DNA from: Labrenzia sp. THAF82
GTDB lineage: Bacteria > Pseudomonadota > Alphaproteobacteria > Rhizobiales > Stappiaceae
NCBI RefSeq assembly: GCF_009363435.1
Contig: NZ_CP045354.1
Coordinates: 438,001-502,000 of the forward strand
Length of the DNA stretch: 64,000 bases
Direction of reading: 5' to 3'
Shown: piece by piece, positions 32,904 through 43,089 of the stretch
How positions within the stretch are numbered: the first letter of the stretch is position 1
Layout: every line of letters starts with the position of its first letter
Notes under the pieces: model-generated
Databases searched by the model: none
Told to the model about the DNA's origin: nothing
The model's input: only the letters and a program-made list of their open reading frames with translations
Translations under genes and position numbers: made by a program

Positions 32904-33890
32904 TTAGAACCTCAGCATTGCCTCAAAAACCTTTCGATAGGTTGAGGTTGCCGCTTCGGCCTCCACACGGCCCTGCCGATAGAGATTGTTGAGACCGGGT
33001 GCTGCATTGACTTCAAGAACAACGGCGGCAGAATTGCGGCTATGTTCGTTGGAAACAATGAGGTCGACGCCGGCAAAGCGAAGGTCAAGGGCTTTGGCAG
33101 CGCGCAAGGCAATGGAAACAAGCTCAGGCGCCAGGCCCTTGGTGACCAGACGCGCTGTCCCGCCGGAAGACAGATTGCACACAGGTAGAAGACTGATGGT
33201 TTGTCCTGTTTCCGGAACGTTGTCCAATCTCAAACCCTGCTGTGCCAGTTCGATTGCGATACGCTGATCGGTTCTGTCGAGCTTCGTTTGATCGTTGATC
33301 AGGTCCGACACGTTCCTGGTCCCATCACCGGTCACGATCGGTTTGAGGCGTTCGAACGCAAGCAGGACCTCGCCATCAAGAACGACTATCCGCAGGTCGG
33401 TTCCCGGCATGGCTTCTTGCACCAGCAATGCCGCGTGTCTTGTCGAAAGTGCTTGCAGGGCGGTCAACAGGTCCTTGCTTGTCACTGCTTTTAGGACGTC
33501 TCGACCTTCCTGACCTTCGTTTGGTTTGACGAACACCGGATAGCCGGTCTTGTCCGTGAACCGGTGAACATCCGCTGACAATTCCGCGCCAGTGCCAATG
33601 CCGTCAGAGGGAACAAAGTGACTTGCCGGTATGGCAATCCCTGCAAGTTCCAGGAACCGGTTTGTATAGGCCTTGTCTTTTGCAATTTCGGCTGCGCCAT
33701 AGCCGTTGAGGTCGAAGCGACAACCTTTGAAGAACCGTTTCTCTCCCGACGGATCTTCAACCAATCCGGCATGTCCATAAGGATCTCCGGCTGTCAGTCG
33801 AAGTCCTTTTTCAGCGCAATACGCTTCCAGCAACTGAAAGACAATTGCCTGACCTGAGGAGCCGACGGATGTTGCCGGTTTGTCGTCCAA
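32904..33890 (-). CDS. Stand-alone ATP-grasp ligase resembling the cyanophycin synthetase ATP-grasp domain
   Basis: About 328 residues from a TTG at 33890, chosen because GGAAGA lies 4 bases upstream and no ATG is available. An earlier in-frame ATG would lie inside lolA. Sequence blocks recall the ATP-grasp part of CphA: AKDKAYTNRFLELAGIAIP, YPVFVKPNEGQEGRDV, LLVQEAMPGTDLRIVVLDGEVLLAFER, IVTGDGTRNVSDLIN, NLSSGGTARLVT and the metal site AAVVLEVNAAPGLNNL. The Mur-ligase half of CphA is absent. The likely reaction is ATP-driven amide or peptide bond formation; substrates are unknown. It follows lolA by 20 bases and should be co-transcribed with ftsK-lolA. Confidence 0.8.
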   Translation of the reverse strand: MDDKPATSVGSSGQAIVFQLLEAYCAEKGLRLTAGDPYGHAGLVEDPSGEKRFFKGCRFDLNGYGAAEIAKDKAYTNRFLELAGIAIPASHFVPSDGIGTGAELSADVHRFTDKTGYPVFVKPNEGQEGRDVLKAVTSKDLLTALQALSTRHAALLVQEAMPGTDLRIVVLDGEVLLAFERLKPIVTGDGTRNVSDLINDQTKLDRTDQRIAIELAQQGLRLDNVPETGQTISLLPVCNLSSGGTARLVTKGLAPELVSIALRAAKALDLRFAGVDLIVSNEHSRNSAAVVLEVNAAPGLNNLYRQGRVEAEAATSTYRKVFEAMLRF

Positions 33891-33910
33891 GGAATCTTCC
33901 GCCGCGGCGG

Positions 33911-34558
33911 TCAGTTTTTGTCCTGGCGGGCGTTGGCCAGATAGTCGATCTTGAAGAGGTCGGGGTTGGTCGGTCCGTTGGAAACAACATTGTAAACCGC
34001 GACCGACGTGTCGTAGCCCTGTTGGTCGGTAACCGTCCATTGCTTCAGTGCAAAATCTTCCGCGTCGAAAATCAGCGTCAATGTGCCGGAGTTGAACTTG
34101 GTCTTGTCGAAGATTGTCACGGTAACAAGGTCTTCTTCCACCAGAACATTGGTGACATTGGTGTCACGCTGCAGATCGATGCTGTCTGACAACAGGAACC
34201 GCAGCGGCGTTTGGCCAAGTGGCCAGATGTCCTGGGTGTTCAATTTGCGGTCACGCACAGAGACAGATTTGCCGTCCGCAACAATGTCCAGAACGGAAGG
34301 TTTGTTGTAATAAAACCGCACCTTGCCGGGTCGCGCCATGTAGAACTTGCCGTCGGACTGGCTGCCATCGGGGCCGAACTGGATAAAGTCTCCGTGCATC
34401 GTCTTCACGGCATTGAAGTAAGTGTTCAGTTCCTGAAGGGTTGTTTTTTCTTTCTCGCTCAGGGCTTGAGCGGGCAAAAGGGCCGTCACCGTGAGAGCGC
34501 CTGCCAGGGCCACGCGTGCCAGTGGTTTGACAAAGCGATGGGCGAAACGGGTCAGCAT
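33911..34558 (-). CDS. lolA: Outer-membrane lipoprotein carrier protein LolA
   Basis: Periplasmic chaperone that shuttles lipoproteins to the outer membrane. It has 215 residues from the ATG at 34558 (a GTG 33 bases upstream is an alternative). A signal peptide runs to about PAQALS. The LolA/DUF2092-like half-barrel shows TYFNAVKTMHGDFIQFGPDG, GKFYMARPGKVRFYYNKP, DGKSVSVRDRKLNTQDIWPLGQTPLRFLL and VTIFDK. It is downstream of ftsK with 83 bases between, a pairing common in alphaproteobacteria and other groups. Confidence 0.92.
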   Translation of the reverse strand: MLTRFAHRFVKPLARVALAGALTVTALLPAQALSEKEKTTLQELNTYFNAVKTMHGDFIQFGPDGSQSDGKFYMARPGKVRFYYNKPSVLDIVADGKSVSVRDRKLNTQDIWPLGQTPLRFLLSDSIDLQRDTNVTNVLVEEDLVTVTIFDKTKFNSGTLTLIFDAEDFALKQWTVTDQQGYDTSVAVYNVVSNGPTNPDLFKIDYLANARQDKN

Positions 34559-34641
34559 GATATTCAATCCTAATCGTTTGTGCCGTGACACTTGGACCAG
34601 TAGCTAGGGTCAGTGTGTGGCAAAGCTTTGGCGTTTGGCAA

Positions 34642-37416
34642 TCAAAACTCGTCTTCTACGCCGTTTTGTACCAGAATTTCGCGTTTCCCGGCATGGTTGG
34701 CGGCGCTGATCACACCTTCTTGTTCCATGCGTTCGATCAAAGATGCAGCGCGATTGTAGCCGATCGACAGGCGTCGCTGAACGTAGGAAGTCGACGCTTT
34801 CTTGTCTCGCAGGACAATGGCGACTGCCTTGTCATAGAGCTCGTTGCCCTCTCCGCCGCCTGCAAGACCGCCACCACCGTCATAAGGACCGTCGCTGGCT
34901 TCTTCCTCTTCCGTGACAGCTTCCAGATATTGAGGAGTGCCCTGCACTTTCAGATGTTTCACAATATCTTCGACTTCATCATCGGAAACAAACGGGCCGT
35001 GGACACGCTGAATGCGGCCACCGCCAGCCATGAACAGCATGTCGCCCATACCAAGCAGCTGTTCTGCGCCCATTTCACCCAGGATCGTGCGGCTGTCGAT
35101 CTTGGATGTGACCTGGAACGAAATCCGGGTCGGGAAGTTGGCCTTGATCGTGCCGGTAATGACGTCAACAGACGGTCTCTGGGTCGCCATGATCAGGTGA
35201 ATGCCGGCGGCTCGGGCCATCTGGGCAAGGCGCTGAATCGCACCCTCGATGTCTTTGCCCGCAACCATCATGAGGTCGGCCATCTCGTCCACGACGACGA
35301 CGATGTAAGGCATCGCCTCGAGCGGCAGTTCCTCTTCCTCGTAGATCGGTTGCCCGGTTTCGCGGTCAAACCCGGTTTGAACCGTGCGCGTAAAACTTTC
35401 GCCTTTTTCCAACGCCTGCTTGATGCGGGTGTTGTAGCCGTCAATGTTCCTGACGCCCATTTTGGACATCTTCTTGTAACGGTCCTCCATTTCCCGGACG
35501 GTCCACTTCAGGGCGACAACGGCCTTGTTCGGATCGGTGACAACCGGCGTCAGCAAATGCGGGATGCCGTCATAGATGGACAGCTCCAGCATCTTTGGGT
35601 CGATCATGATCATTTTGCACTGGTCCGGCGTCAGTCGGTAAAGCAGTGACAGGATCATGGTGTTGATGGAGACCGACTTACCGGAACCTGTGGTACCGGC
35701 CACAAGCAAGTGAGGCATGCGCGCCAAATCGGCTACAACGCTTTCGCCGTTGATTGTCTTGCCAAGCGCAAGCGCCAGTTTCGATTTGGACTTTTCAAAG
35801 TCCTGCGCGGCCAGAAGTTCTCGCAGATATACGGTTTCACGTCGGGCATTTGGAAGCTCGATGCCGATCGCGTTCTTGCCGGGAATGACGGCCACACGTG
35901 CCGAGATTGCGCTCATCGAACGAGCGATGTCATCGGCAAGTCCAATCACGCGGGACGATTTGATGCCAGGGGCCGGTTCCAGTTCGTAGAGTGTGACGAC
36001 CGGACCAGGGCGAACCTCGATGATTTCACCGCGCACACCAAAATCTTCCAGGACACCTTCAAGGATGCGCGCATTTTGTTCCAATGCATCCGCTGAAAGT
36101 CCCGGAACTTTGCCGCCGGCTTTGGGTTCTTCAAGCAGGCGCAACGGTGGCAGTTCGTATTCTTCCGGCGCTCCGAGGAAGGACGGCTGAGCTTCGTCAA
36201 TCGCACGCTTGCTCTGCTTTGGACGAGGCGCGGGTGGAATGACCCGGCCTGCCTGAGCTGCTGCCTGTGCGGACTGACCTGGTTGCTGCGAAGGTGCTGG
36301 TGCCTGTTCCGGCGCAGCGATGCCGACGGGAACGGCCGGACGTCCGGTAACGGGGCCCTTGTCGATCAGAAGGTCGTCGGGTTCAAAACTCTCGCCCTCG
36401 TCTTCGAAGGGCGGTTCCTGATAGGGGTCGTCATGGTCGAAATCGTCGCCACCGCGACCGCGGCCGTAAAACTCGTCGAGGCCGTCGTCGTCCTGCGGCA
36501 TGAGACGACCCTTGAGGGCGCGTTTGAAAACGCTCAGGCGACCACCGCGATGGTCCTCTTCCGCCTCATATTCGATGTCTTCCTCGTCTTCGTCCCAGTC
36601 CTCGTCATCCGGTTCAGGGCGTGACCGTTTAAGTCCCGTCAGGCGGCGGAGATGCGCACCGGTCGACATGCGCCAATGCTCCACCTGCCCGACAAAGGCG
36701 GTTGCCATCATGCCAAGGCGGGATTCACCTTCATCGTCATCAAGACCCAATTCGTCTTCAATGGCGCGGCCATGGCCAGCTGGCGCTGCCACCGGCTCGA
36801 CGCGTTCTTTTGGCTGACCGATAGAACCGAGCCACCCGGCAGCGGCCAGCAGGAACAATATCGCCGGAACACCAAGGCCAAGTCCGCCGACAATCGTGGC
36901 CGCACCGCTGGTCATGTTTCCGGTGATCAGGGCCGGGAAGCTATGGACGGTGTCACCGAGGAAGCCGCCCAAACCAGTGGGGAGCGGCCAGCTTTCAGGA
37001 ACCGGAAGTGCCGCAAGAGCACCAGCGGCCAGGCCTGAACCAATGACCCAATACAAGAGCCGCCTTCTGCCGATACCGAGTTCGTGACCTGTCATCAATC
37101 GCCAGCCCCACAGGACGAGCGGAATTAGGAAAACGGCAGTGGCCAGGCCGATGGTCTGCATCAGGATGTCAGAGATGACAGCGCCCGGTGCTCCGAGAGC
37201 ATTGCGGACGGGTCCTTCGGTTGCATGGTTCAGGCTTGGATCGGCGACCGACCAGGTTGCAAGGCTTGCCGCCAGCATGGCTGCAAGTGCAATGATGCCA
37301 AGGCCGGACGCACCCACGAGATTGCGTCTAAGGAAGCGCTTGAGCGGGCTTTCCGTATCCAGCAGGTCTGCCGCTGTCCGGCGGCCGTTTCCGCGAACTG
37401 CACCGGCCCGTCTCAT
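34642..37416 (-). CDS. ftsK: DNA translocase FtsK
   Basis: Septal DNA pump that clears chromosome dimers through XerCD/dif. The 924 residues contain an N-terminal membrane region of about four helices (residues 35-215). A low-complexity acidic and Pro/Gln linker follows (about 225-420). The motor domain has Walker [15 protein letters not shown] near residue 575, Walker [15 protein letters not shown], and [27 protein letters not shown]. The C-terminal gamma winged helix is [27 protein letters not shown], which reads KOPS. It overlaps the upstream aminotransferase by four bases. Confidence 0.96.
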   Translation of the reverse strand: MRRAGAVRGNGRRTAADLLDTESPLKRFLRRNLVGASGLGIIALAAMLAASLATWSVADPSLNHATEGPVRNALGAPGAVISDILMQTIGLATAVFLIPLVLWGWRLMTGHELGIGRRRLLYWVIGSGLAAGALAALPVPESWPLPTGLGGFLGDTVHSFPALITGNMTSGAATIVGGLGLGVPAILFLLAAAGWLGSIGQPKERVEPVAAPAGHGRAIEDELGLDDDEGESRLGMMATAFVGQVEHWRMSTGAHLRRLTGLKRSRPEPDDEDWDEDEEDIEYEAEEDHRGGRLSVFKRALKGRLMPQDDDGLDEFYGRGRGGDDFDHDDPYQEPPFEDEGESFEPDDLLIDKGPVTGRPAVPVGIAAPEQAPAPSQQPGQSAQAAAQAGRVIPPAPRPKQSKRAIDEAQPSFLGAPEEYELPPLRLLEEPKAGGKVPGLSADALEQNARILEGVLEDFGVRGEIIEVRPGPVVTLYELEPAPGIKSSRVIGLADDIARSMSAISARVAVIPGKNAIGIELPNARRETVYLRELLAAQDFEKSKSKLALALGKTINGESVVADLARMPHLLVAGTTGSGKSVSINTMILSLLYRLTPDQCKMIMIDPKMLELSIYDGIPHLLTPVVTDPNKAVVALKWTVREMEDRYKKMSKMGVRNIDGYNTRIKQALEKGESFTRTVQTGFDRETGQPIYEEEELPLEAMPYIVVVVDEMADLMMVAGKDIEGAIQRLAQMARAAGIHLIMATQRPSVDVITGTIKANFPTRISFQVTSKIDSRTILGEMGAEQLLGMGDMLFMAGGGRIQRVHGPFVSDDEVEDIVKHLKVQGTPQYLEAVTEEEEASDGPYDGGGGLAGGGEGNELYDKAVAIVLRDKKASTSYVQRRLSIGYNRAASLIERMEQEGVISAANHAGKREILVQNGVEDEF

Positions 37417-38660
37417 GACTTGTCTCCCAACCAGTTTGCAAATCGTTCAAGGGCGATTTCGGTCTGTTCCAGCGGTGCTGTCAGCCCCACACGAATGTAA
37501 TGACGTCCCGGATTGCTGCCGTCCGATTGATCGGATGCGAGATAACTGCCGGGTACGACTTTCACGCCGATATCGGTCCAAAGGGATCGGGTCACGGCAA
37601 CACCGTCTCCCCACCTGGACACGTCGAGCCACAGGAAGAACCCGGCTTCAGGCGTGACCTTGCCAAGGATTGGGCCCAGATGACGTTCGGCAGCCTTGAA
37701 CTTTTCGTTGTAGAGCCGCCGGTTTTCGGCGACATGCGCCTCGTCCTGGTAGGCTCTCACGGCAACGGCCTGCGCAGGCAGAGGTACCTGGGGCGCGGCG
37801 AGGCCCCGGAATTTCGACCATTTTTCAAGGAAAACCGGATCACCGGCGGCAAAACCGCAGCGCAGACCCGCCAAATTCGAGCGTTTGGACAATGAATTCA
37901 ACACAATGATGTTGGCAAAGTCGGTGCCCATAGCCTTCGCGGCTTCCAGAATACCCGGAGGCGGTGTCTCCCGGTATATTTCCGAATAGCACTCGTCCGC
38001 GAAGATAAAGAACCGGTGCTTGCGTGCCATCCCGATCAACCGCTGCCAATAGGCAATATCAGCGACAAAGCCTTCCGGATTGGTGGGCGAGGCAACATAA
38101 AATGCGACCGTCCTGTCGAGTAACTCTGTGTCCAGACTGTCGAGATCAGGCAGAAAATTGTTGCCGGGAACTGCGTCAAGCAAAACGGCTTCCCCGTCTG
38201 CGACGTGGGCAGCAGCAGCATACGTTTGATAAAACGGGTTGGGCAGGATAACCGCGGGATGGTCGAGGCCCTTGTCCAGCTGATCCCGCGCTGCAATTGC
38301 GCCAAAGGACAAACCTTCGCGCGAACCGTTCAGCGGCAGGACACCGTTTTCAGCGTCTACCATGCCATCAAGCGAATAGCGCTTGTCGAGCCATGTAGCG
38401 ATGGCCTGGCGGAATTCCGGCGATCCCTTGATCGGCGGATATCTCCGAAAACCGGCGAGATTCTTGGACAGGACTTCACCGGTAAAATCGGGAATCGCAT
38501 GCTGTGGCTCACCAATGGTCATGATGATTGGGTCAAGACCAGGTGTCTCACCGTCCAGCAGTTCGGCAAGGCGTTGAAACGGATTGGAGCTCGGCAGGCA
38601 TGCTCCGCGCTGATAGGCAATTTGGCTGGCAGTCATCGAGGATCCGCAGTCGTTACGCAT
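37413..38660 (-). CDS. Class I/II PLP aminotransferase (DapC-like)
   Basis: A 415-residue fold-type I aminotransferase. Key blocks are [60 protein letters not shown] and the PLP lysine in [17 protein letters not shown]-terminal RHYIRVGLT holds the carboxylate-binding Arg. It resembles succinyldiaminopimelate aminotransferases (DapC) of lysine synthesis, and genes of this type sit upstream of ftsK in many Rhizobiales. Substrate assignment is by similarity only. The stop overlaps ftsK. A second Met 8 codons in is an alternative start. Confidence 0.85.
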   Translation of the reverse strand: MRNDCGSSMTASQIAYQRGACLPSSNPFQRLAELLDGETPGLDPIIMTIGEPQHAIPDFTGEVLSKNLAGFRRYPPIKGSPEFRQAIATWLDKRYSLDGMVDAENGVLPLNGSREGLSFGAIAARDQLDKGLDHPAVILPNPFYQTYAAAAHVADGEAVLLDAVPGNNFLPDLDSLDTELLDRTVAFYVASPTNPEGFVADIAYWQRLIGMARKHRFFIFADECYSEIYRETPPPGILEAAKAMGTDFANIIVLNSLSKRSNLAGLRCGFAAGDPVFLEKWSKFRGLAAPQVPLPAQAVAVRAYQDEAHVAENRRLYNEKFKAAERHLGPILGKVTPEAGFFLWLDVSRWGDGVAVTRSLWTDIGVKVVPGSYLASDQSDGSNPGRHYIRVGLTAPLEQTEIALERFANWLGDKS

Positions 38661-38903
38661 AACTTTGAGACGACCCTATCGCCCACATGGTAAAGCTCTT
38701 ATTAACCAAGCAGGCCGTCTTGTGATTTTCAGCCATGATTTGAGCTGAGGTGATCGCTTTTTCAGAGTTGCTCCCATAGAGACGGCTTGCAGGTTGTCCG
38801 ACTTGTTTCGCTGATCGGGCCGGCCGACAAGAATTGCTTGTTTAATTGCAAAGGTTTTGCTCTCATCTGGCCAGAAAACAATTGAGCCGGGGGTGCCTCT
38901 TTC

Positions 38904-39557
38904 GTGACTGAACAGCCTAAAACCGTCGTCTGTTTCGGAGATTCGCTCACATGGGGCTTCAATCCGGTCGATAAGTCCCGTTTCGGGCACGACATCCGTT
39001 GGACACGGTTGCTGCAAAGAGAGCTTGGTGCCCAATATTATGTGGTTGAAGAAGGGATCAATGGCCGTACGACCGTGTTCGAAGATCCCGTGCGGGGTGA
39101 CAAGAACGGGTTGGCGCATCTGGAAGGCATTCGCAAAACCCACATGCCCATCGACATCATGACCATCATGCTGGGCACGAACGATCTGCAGGATCGTTTC
39201 TGCATGAGCGCGGATGCAATTGGACGCGCCATGGGCCGGATCCTTTTTTCCGCGACCCGTGCGACGGATGATGTCGAAGGTCGAGCTCCGAAAGTTCTGT
39301 TGATGGCACCACCGCCACTGGGTGACTTCACTGGCAAGGAATTTGCCGGCGTTTATTCAAATGCTCACGGCCGCGAGCAGTCGAAACTGATTGCGGGTGT
39401 CTACCGGCAGATCGCGGCGGAATATGGCGTTGGATTCTTTGATACGTCCAGCGTGATATCCGTGAGCGACATTGATGCCATTCACTTTGAAGCCGCACCA
39501 CAGGCGGATCTGGCAAAAGCGATTGCTGCTGAAGTGCGCGCGCTCGATACGGCATAA
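38904..39557 (+). CDS. SGNH/GDSL-family esterase or acyltransferase
   Basis: A 217-residue SGNH hydrolase without a signal peptide. Block I is VVCFGDSLTWGFN (catalytic S14), block II the EGINGRTT segment, block III TIMLGTNDLQDRF (G-x-N-D) and block V DAIHFEA (Asp-x2-His). The arrangement and EEGINGRTTVFEDP resemble the octameric arylesterase/acyltransferases of the mycobacterial MsAcT type. The natural substrate is unknown. Start is GTG at 38904. It is convergent with the HEAT-like gene, with only one base between the stops. Confidence 0.9.
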   Translation: MTEQPKTVVCFGDSLTWGFNPVDKSRFGHDIRWTRLLQRELGAQYYVVEEGINGRTTVFEDPVRGDKNGLAHLEGIRKTHMPIDIMTIMLGTNDLQDRFCMSADAIGRAMGRILFSATRATDDVEGRAPKVLLMAPPPLGDFTGKEFAGVYSNAHGREQSKLIAGVYRQIAAEYGVGFFDTSSVISVSDIDAIHFEAAPQADLAKAIAAEVRALDTA

Positions 39558-39558
39558 G

Positions 39559-40077
39559 TTAATTTCCCAGCTTTTCAAGCGCCTTACGAATGCGAACCTT
39601 GACCGATCCGGCAGTTTCAACGTCACGGGCGTCCGTCAGGATATTGCGCACCCTGTCGCTCATTTCAGGGTAGCTAAGTGCCAGAACGGCAAGGCCGTAG
39701 TAGGCCCACGCCCGCACAAATTTGTTGTCGCTACGGGTTCCGGTTTCGACAAATCCCTCAAGTTCGCTGTAGGGCGCTAGCGACAACTGGAGCTTCTCGA
39801 AATACTGAAGAACATGCAGCTTTGCTTCCCAATGTGAGATTTTGGCAAGCAGGCCGAGATGCTGTCGTGTGAGATCTTCAGGAAGCGGCGGCCCTTTCAG
39901 ATCGAAGTGGCGCTTGAGAAGCCAGGTGGCACCGCGCTGGCAGTCCTCGATCTCACACAGCCCTACCAACGCCTGGACAAAAACCGGATTGGCGCGTTCA
40001 CCTTCGAAAAGGGCTTCCAGTTTGCCGGTATCCTTGCCGTCCCACGCCGAAAGTATTGTGCGAAGGGTCTTTGACAT
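39559..40077 (-). CDS. HEAT-like helical protein of unknown function
   Basis: A 172-residue protein that appears all alpha-helical (VFVQALVGLCEIEDCQRGATWLLKRHF; GLLAKISHWEAKLHVLQYFEKL; VRAWAYYGLAVLALSYPEM), with the pattern of HEAT/Armadillo-type repeats. No catalytic motif or signal is seen. It starts 7 bases after the SDHAF4-like gene and so is likely co-transcribed, which might tie it to succinate dehydrogenase assembly, but that is weak inference. Confidence 0.75.
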   Translation of the reverse strand: MSKTLRTILSAWDGKDTGKLEALFEGERANPVFVQALVGLCEIEDCQRGATWLLKRHFDLKGPPLPEDLTRQHLGLLAKISHWEAKLHVLQYFEKLQLSLAPYSELEGFVETGTRSDNKFVRAWAYYGLAVLALSYPEMSDRVRNILTDARDVETAGSVKVRIRKALEKLGN

Positions 40078-40084
40078 GGGGCAA

Positions 40085-40348
40085 TCAGAAGTCGACCGTC
40101 AGGCCTTTGATTTCCCAATCGTCATAGCGTGTGGGCTCCAGCCCCCCGCGACCGTTGACCTCTTCAGGCAACGCTTCCTGCTTGCCGTCTATCTCTTTGC
40201 GTCGTGCTTCTGCTTCCATCAGTGCGCGCTGGGCGGCGGGTGGCAGATCTTCAAATTTCTTTTTCGGGACAGCCTCGATTTCCGTCTTCAAGGAAGGGGC
40301 GTCGGTCTGCGAATAGGCAGCAGTTGCTGTGTCCGGTTTGTCCGTCAT
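40085..40348 (-). CDS. DUF1674 / SDHAF4-like succinate dehydrogenase assembly factor
   Basis: An 87-residue protein whose C-terminus NGRGGLEPTRYDDWEIKGLTVDF is the DUF1674 signature. In mitochondria this family is SDHAF4 (Sdh8), which binds flavinylated SdhA before complex II assembly. The N-terminus is variable and polar, as usual. Alphaproteobacteria carry the bacterial orthologs. It is divergent from htpX and leads a two-gene unit with the HEAT-like gene. The role is by homology. Confidence 0.88.
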   Translation of the reverse strand: MTDKPDTATAAYSQTDAPSLKTEIEAVPKKKFEDLPPAAQRALMEAEARRKEIDGKQEALPEEVNGRGGLEPTRYDDWEIKGLTVDF

Positions 40349-40502
40349 GGTTCCTGTTCATCCGGATTACGCTTTTGTCATGTGTATATAGGGCAATCTT
40401 GCCAAGAATGGCAGCAATTCCCATCTTGGAAATGGTACCGAAGTGCGAAAGCACGGTGACGGGCCGGGATCGAACCGAACAAGGAAATGGAAACAGGCGG
40501 CG

Positions 40503-41462
40503 ATGAATTACATTCGCACAGCAATGCTTTTGGCGGCTATGACCGCCTTGTTTATGGGCATAGGCTTCATGATCGGCGGCCAGGCAGGCATGATCATTGC
40601 CCTGGCGATTGCTGCTGCCATGAACCTTTTCAGTTATTGGAACGCCGACAAGATGGTTTTGCGCATGCATCATGCGCGAGAAGTCGATGAACGCTCAGCT
40701 CCAGATTTTTATCGAATGATACAGCGTCTGGCGCAGAATGCCGATCTGCCAATGCCGAAGGTCTATGTCATCGACAATCCGCAACCGAATGCGTTTGCGA
40801 CCGGCCGGAACCCGCAAAATGCTGCCGTTGCCGCGACGACCGGCCTCTTGAACATGCTGACGTCAGAGGAAGTTGCGGGTGTCATGGCGCATGAACTGGC
40901 GCATGTGAAAAACCACGACACCCTGATCATGACGATCACGGCGACCATTGCCGGTGCGATTTCCATGCTGGCCAATTTTGCCTTCTTCTTTGGCGGCAAC
41001 AGGAACAATCCACTTGGCATTGTCGGCATGTTGCTGATGATGATCGTTGCTCCGATGGCTGCGATGGTTGTGCAGATGGCGATTTCGAGGACGCGCGAAT
41101 ATGCGGCAGACCGGATGGGCGCTGAAATCTGTGGCGAGCCCATGTGGCTGGCATCCGCGCTTGGCAAGATAGCTGGCGGGGTGAAACGAATTCACAATCC
41201 GGATGCGGAAGCCAATCCGGCAACAGCGCATATGTTCATCATGAATCCGCTGTCCGGCGAGCGCATGGACAATCTGTTTTCCACGCACCCGAACACGGAG
41301 AACAGGATCAACGAGTTGCGCAAACTTGCCGATGGTGGGCTTGGAACCGGTGGCCGGATGTCATTCAGCCGCGGCTCTTCTCCGCAATCTGGCCCCTGGG
41401 CCGGATCTGGCCGGTCAGAACCGGCAAGTCCGCCGCGCAGTCCGAAGGGCCCTTGGGGCTGA
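40503..41462 (+). CDS. htpX: HtpX membrane zinc metalloprotease
   Basis: Inner-membrane M48 protease for quality control of misfolded membrane proteins. From the ATG at 40503 it has 319 residues. Two N-terminal helices (about 7-45) precede the zinc site HELAH (130-134) with a later E in [10 protein letters not shown] as third ligand. Two more hydrophobic segments lie between ([43 protein letters not shown]). The C-terminal [13 protein letters not shown] is typical. A start 60 bases earlier would add a polar tail with no homology. A terminator follows at 41527. Confidence 0.94.
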   Translation: MNYIRTAMLLAAMTALFMGIGFMIGGQAGMIIALAIAAAMNLFSYWNADKMVLRMHHAREVDERSAPDFYRMIQRLAQNADLPMPKVYVIDNPQPNAFATGRNPQNAAVAATTGLLNMLTSEEVAGVMAHELAHVKNHDTLIMTITATIAGAISMLANFAFFFGGNRNNPLGIVGMLLMMIVAPMAAMVVQMAISRTREYAADRMGAEICGEPMWLASALGKIAGGVKRIHNPDAEANPATAHMFIMNPLSGERMDNLFSTHPNTENRINELRKLADGGLGTGGRMSFSRGSSPQSGPWAGSGRSEPASPPRSPKGPWG

Positions 41463-41526
41463 TCACAAGGCGAACGCGCAAAAACTTCTTTGCCAACTGC
41501 CCTCAGCACCTTAAACTTGTTTCATC

Positions 41527-41565
41527 GCGCCGCAGCCGGAGCCCCCGTCTGCGGCGCTTGGTTTT
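41527..41565 (+). terminator. Terminator-like stem-loop after htpX
   Basis: GCGCCGCAG pairs perfectly with CTGCGGCGC around a 13-base loop, and TTGGTTTT follows. It ends 20 bases before the TTG start of rsmB, so part of the rsmB transcription may still read through. Confidence 0.65.
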
Positions 41566-41585
41566 CCTGAACATGGTAAGATGAC

Positions 41586-42962
41586 TTGACGAGACGGCCG
41601 AACAACAATCGTAGACCTGCTGCCACTGATGGAAGCCAGCCAGCCGACAAACCGGGCTTTGCCGCACGCAAGGTCGCTGCTGATATTCTCGGCAATGTCG
41701 TCCATAAGAAACGCCCGTTAGACGGAGAGCTGGACACACAGTCGGGTCACTCCGGGTTTCGTGCGCTTGCCGGTAACGACAGATCCCTGGTGCGGGCCAT
41801 CGTCGGAGCGGGCCTGAGGCACAGGGGCGAGATTGCCGAAATCCTGACCAGACTGCTGGATCGGGATATTCCGGAGAAAACCGGCCGGGTTCTCGACATT
41901 CTTCATGTTGCCATTGCCCAGATGCTTTTCCTGGATGTTCCAGACAGAGCGGCAGTTTCGCTGGCGGTGGATCATGCGGGTCTGGATCGCCGCGCGCGGC
42001 CCTACAAGGGGTTGGTGAATGGCGTTTTGCGCCGCCTGGGGCGGGAACGAAGTGATCTTACTGAAGATCTTGATGCCGAACGTCTCAACACGCCTGATTG
42101 GCTCTGGACCAGTTGGCAGGAAACCTATGGTGAAGATTTGGCGCGCAAGATTTCCAGGGCGCATCAAAAAGAAGCTGCGCTTGATCTTTCCGTCAAGGAA
42201 AACCCGGCCGACTGGGCACGCCGCCTCGACGGCGTTCCGGTCGGCGTCGGCACCGTGCGTCTCGTCAAGAAAGGAGCTGTCGAGGCTCTGGAAGGGTTTG
42301 ATGACGGTGCGTGGTGGGTTCAAGATGTTGCCGCGGCACTTCCAGCACGCTTGCTGGGGAATGTTGCGGGCTTGAAGGTTGCAGATCTTTGTGCGGCCCC
42401 TGGGGGCAAGACAGCACAGCTTGCAGCTGCTGGAGCCAATGTCACGGCAATCGACATTTCCAAAGGCCGGCTCAAGAGGCTGTCGGAAAATATGCAGCGT
42501 TTGGGATTGTCCGTTGAAACCGTTGCTTCTGACCTTCGAAGTTATGAACCGGCGGAGCCATTTGACGCGGTCTTGCTGGATGCACCGTGCAGCGCAACCG
42601 GTACGATCCGTCGGCACCCGGATGTTCCCTGGATCAAGAAGCCGTATGACATTGAGAAACTTTCGGAAATTCAAGCAGAGCTGCTGGATCGGGTGATCGC
42701 CTGGGTCAAGCCTGGCGGGTTGATCGTCTATTGCACCTGTTCCCTTGAAGCTGCGGAAGGGGAAATCCAGGTAAGTGCGTTCCTGGCGCGGCAAACCGGG
42801 AAAATCGAAGTGGTTGAGATAAACGCTGATGAGATCGGTGGTCTCACAGAATGCATTACGGCTGAGGGTTATTTGCGGTGCATGCCGTGTTACGAGGCTG
42901 GTGAAACGCCGGAAACTACGGGAATGGACGGATTTTTCGCTGCCAGATTCAGGCGGTCTTAA
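41586..42962 (+). CDS. rsmB: 16S rRNA m5C967 methyltransferase RsmB
   Basis: Fmu/Sun family rRNA methyltransferase of 458 residues. The N-terminal NusB-like helical domain (about 25-150) has RALAGNDRSLVRAIVGAGLRHRGE. The SAM-binding domain has VADLCAAPGGKTAQLAAAG and VTAIDISKGRLKRL. The two catalytic cysteines lie in DAPCSATGTIRRHPD and YCTCSLEAAEGE. Start is TTG at 41586. It is followed by the heparinase-like gene and purH in the same direction. Confidence 0.92.
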   Translation: MTRRPNNNRRPAATDGSQPADKPGFAARKVAADILGNVVHKKRPLDGELDTQSGHSGFRALAGNDRSLVRAIVGAGLRHRGEIAEILTRLLDRDIPEKTGRVLDILHVAIAQMLFLDVPDRAAVSLAVDHAGLDRRARPYKGLVNGVLRRLGRERSDLTEDLDAERLNTPDWLWTSWQETYGEDLARKISRAHQKEAALDLSVKENPADWARRLDGVPVGVGTVRLVKKGAVEALEGFDDGAWWVQDVAAALPARLLGNVAGLKVADLCAAPGGKTAQLAAAGANVTAIDISKGRLKRLSENMQRLGLSVETVASDLRSYEPAEPFDAVLLDAPCSATGTIRRHPDVPWIKKPYDIEKLSEIQAELLDRVIAWVKPGGLIVYCTCSLEAAEGEIQVSAFLARQTGKIEVVEINADEIGGLTECITAEGYLRCMPCYEAGETPETTGMDGFFAARFRRS

Positions 42963-43089
42963 CGTGGCATAAACTGTTCACTTGCAATGATTCCCTAAAT
43001 GAAATGCTAACCTTAACGATCCGTTTCTTCAGTTTGTGATCGGAGAGTATCATCGTCGCGCGTGAACCATCGATGTTGGAGATGGTTTG

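Noticed and set aside
34585..35649. 354-codon plus-strand frame inside ftsK
   Set aside because: Antisense to the FtsK motor and gamma domains; the protein has no recognisable features.
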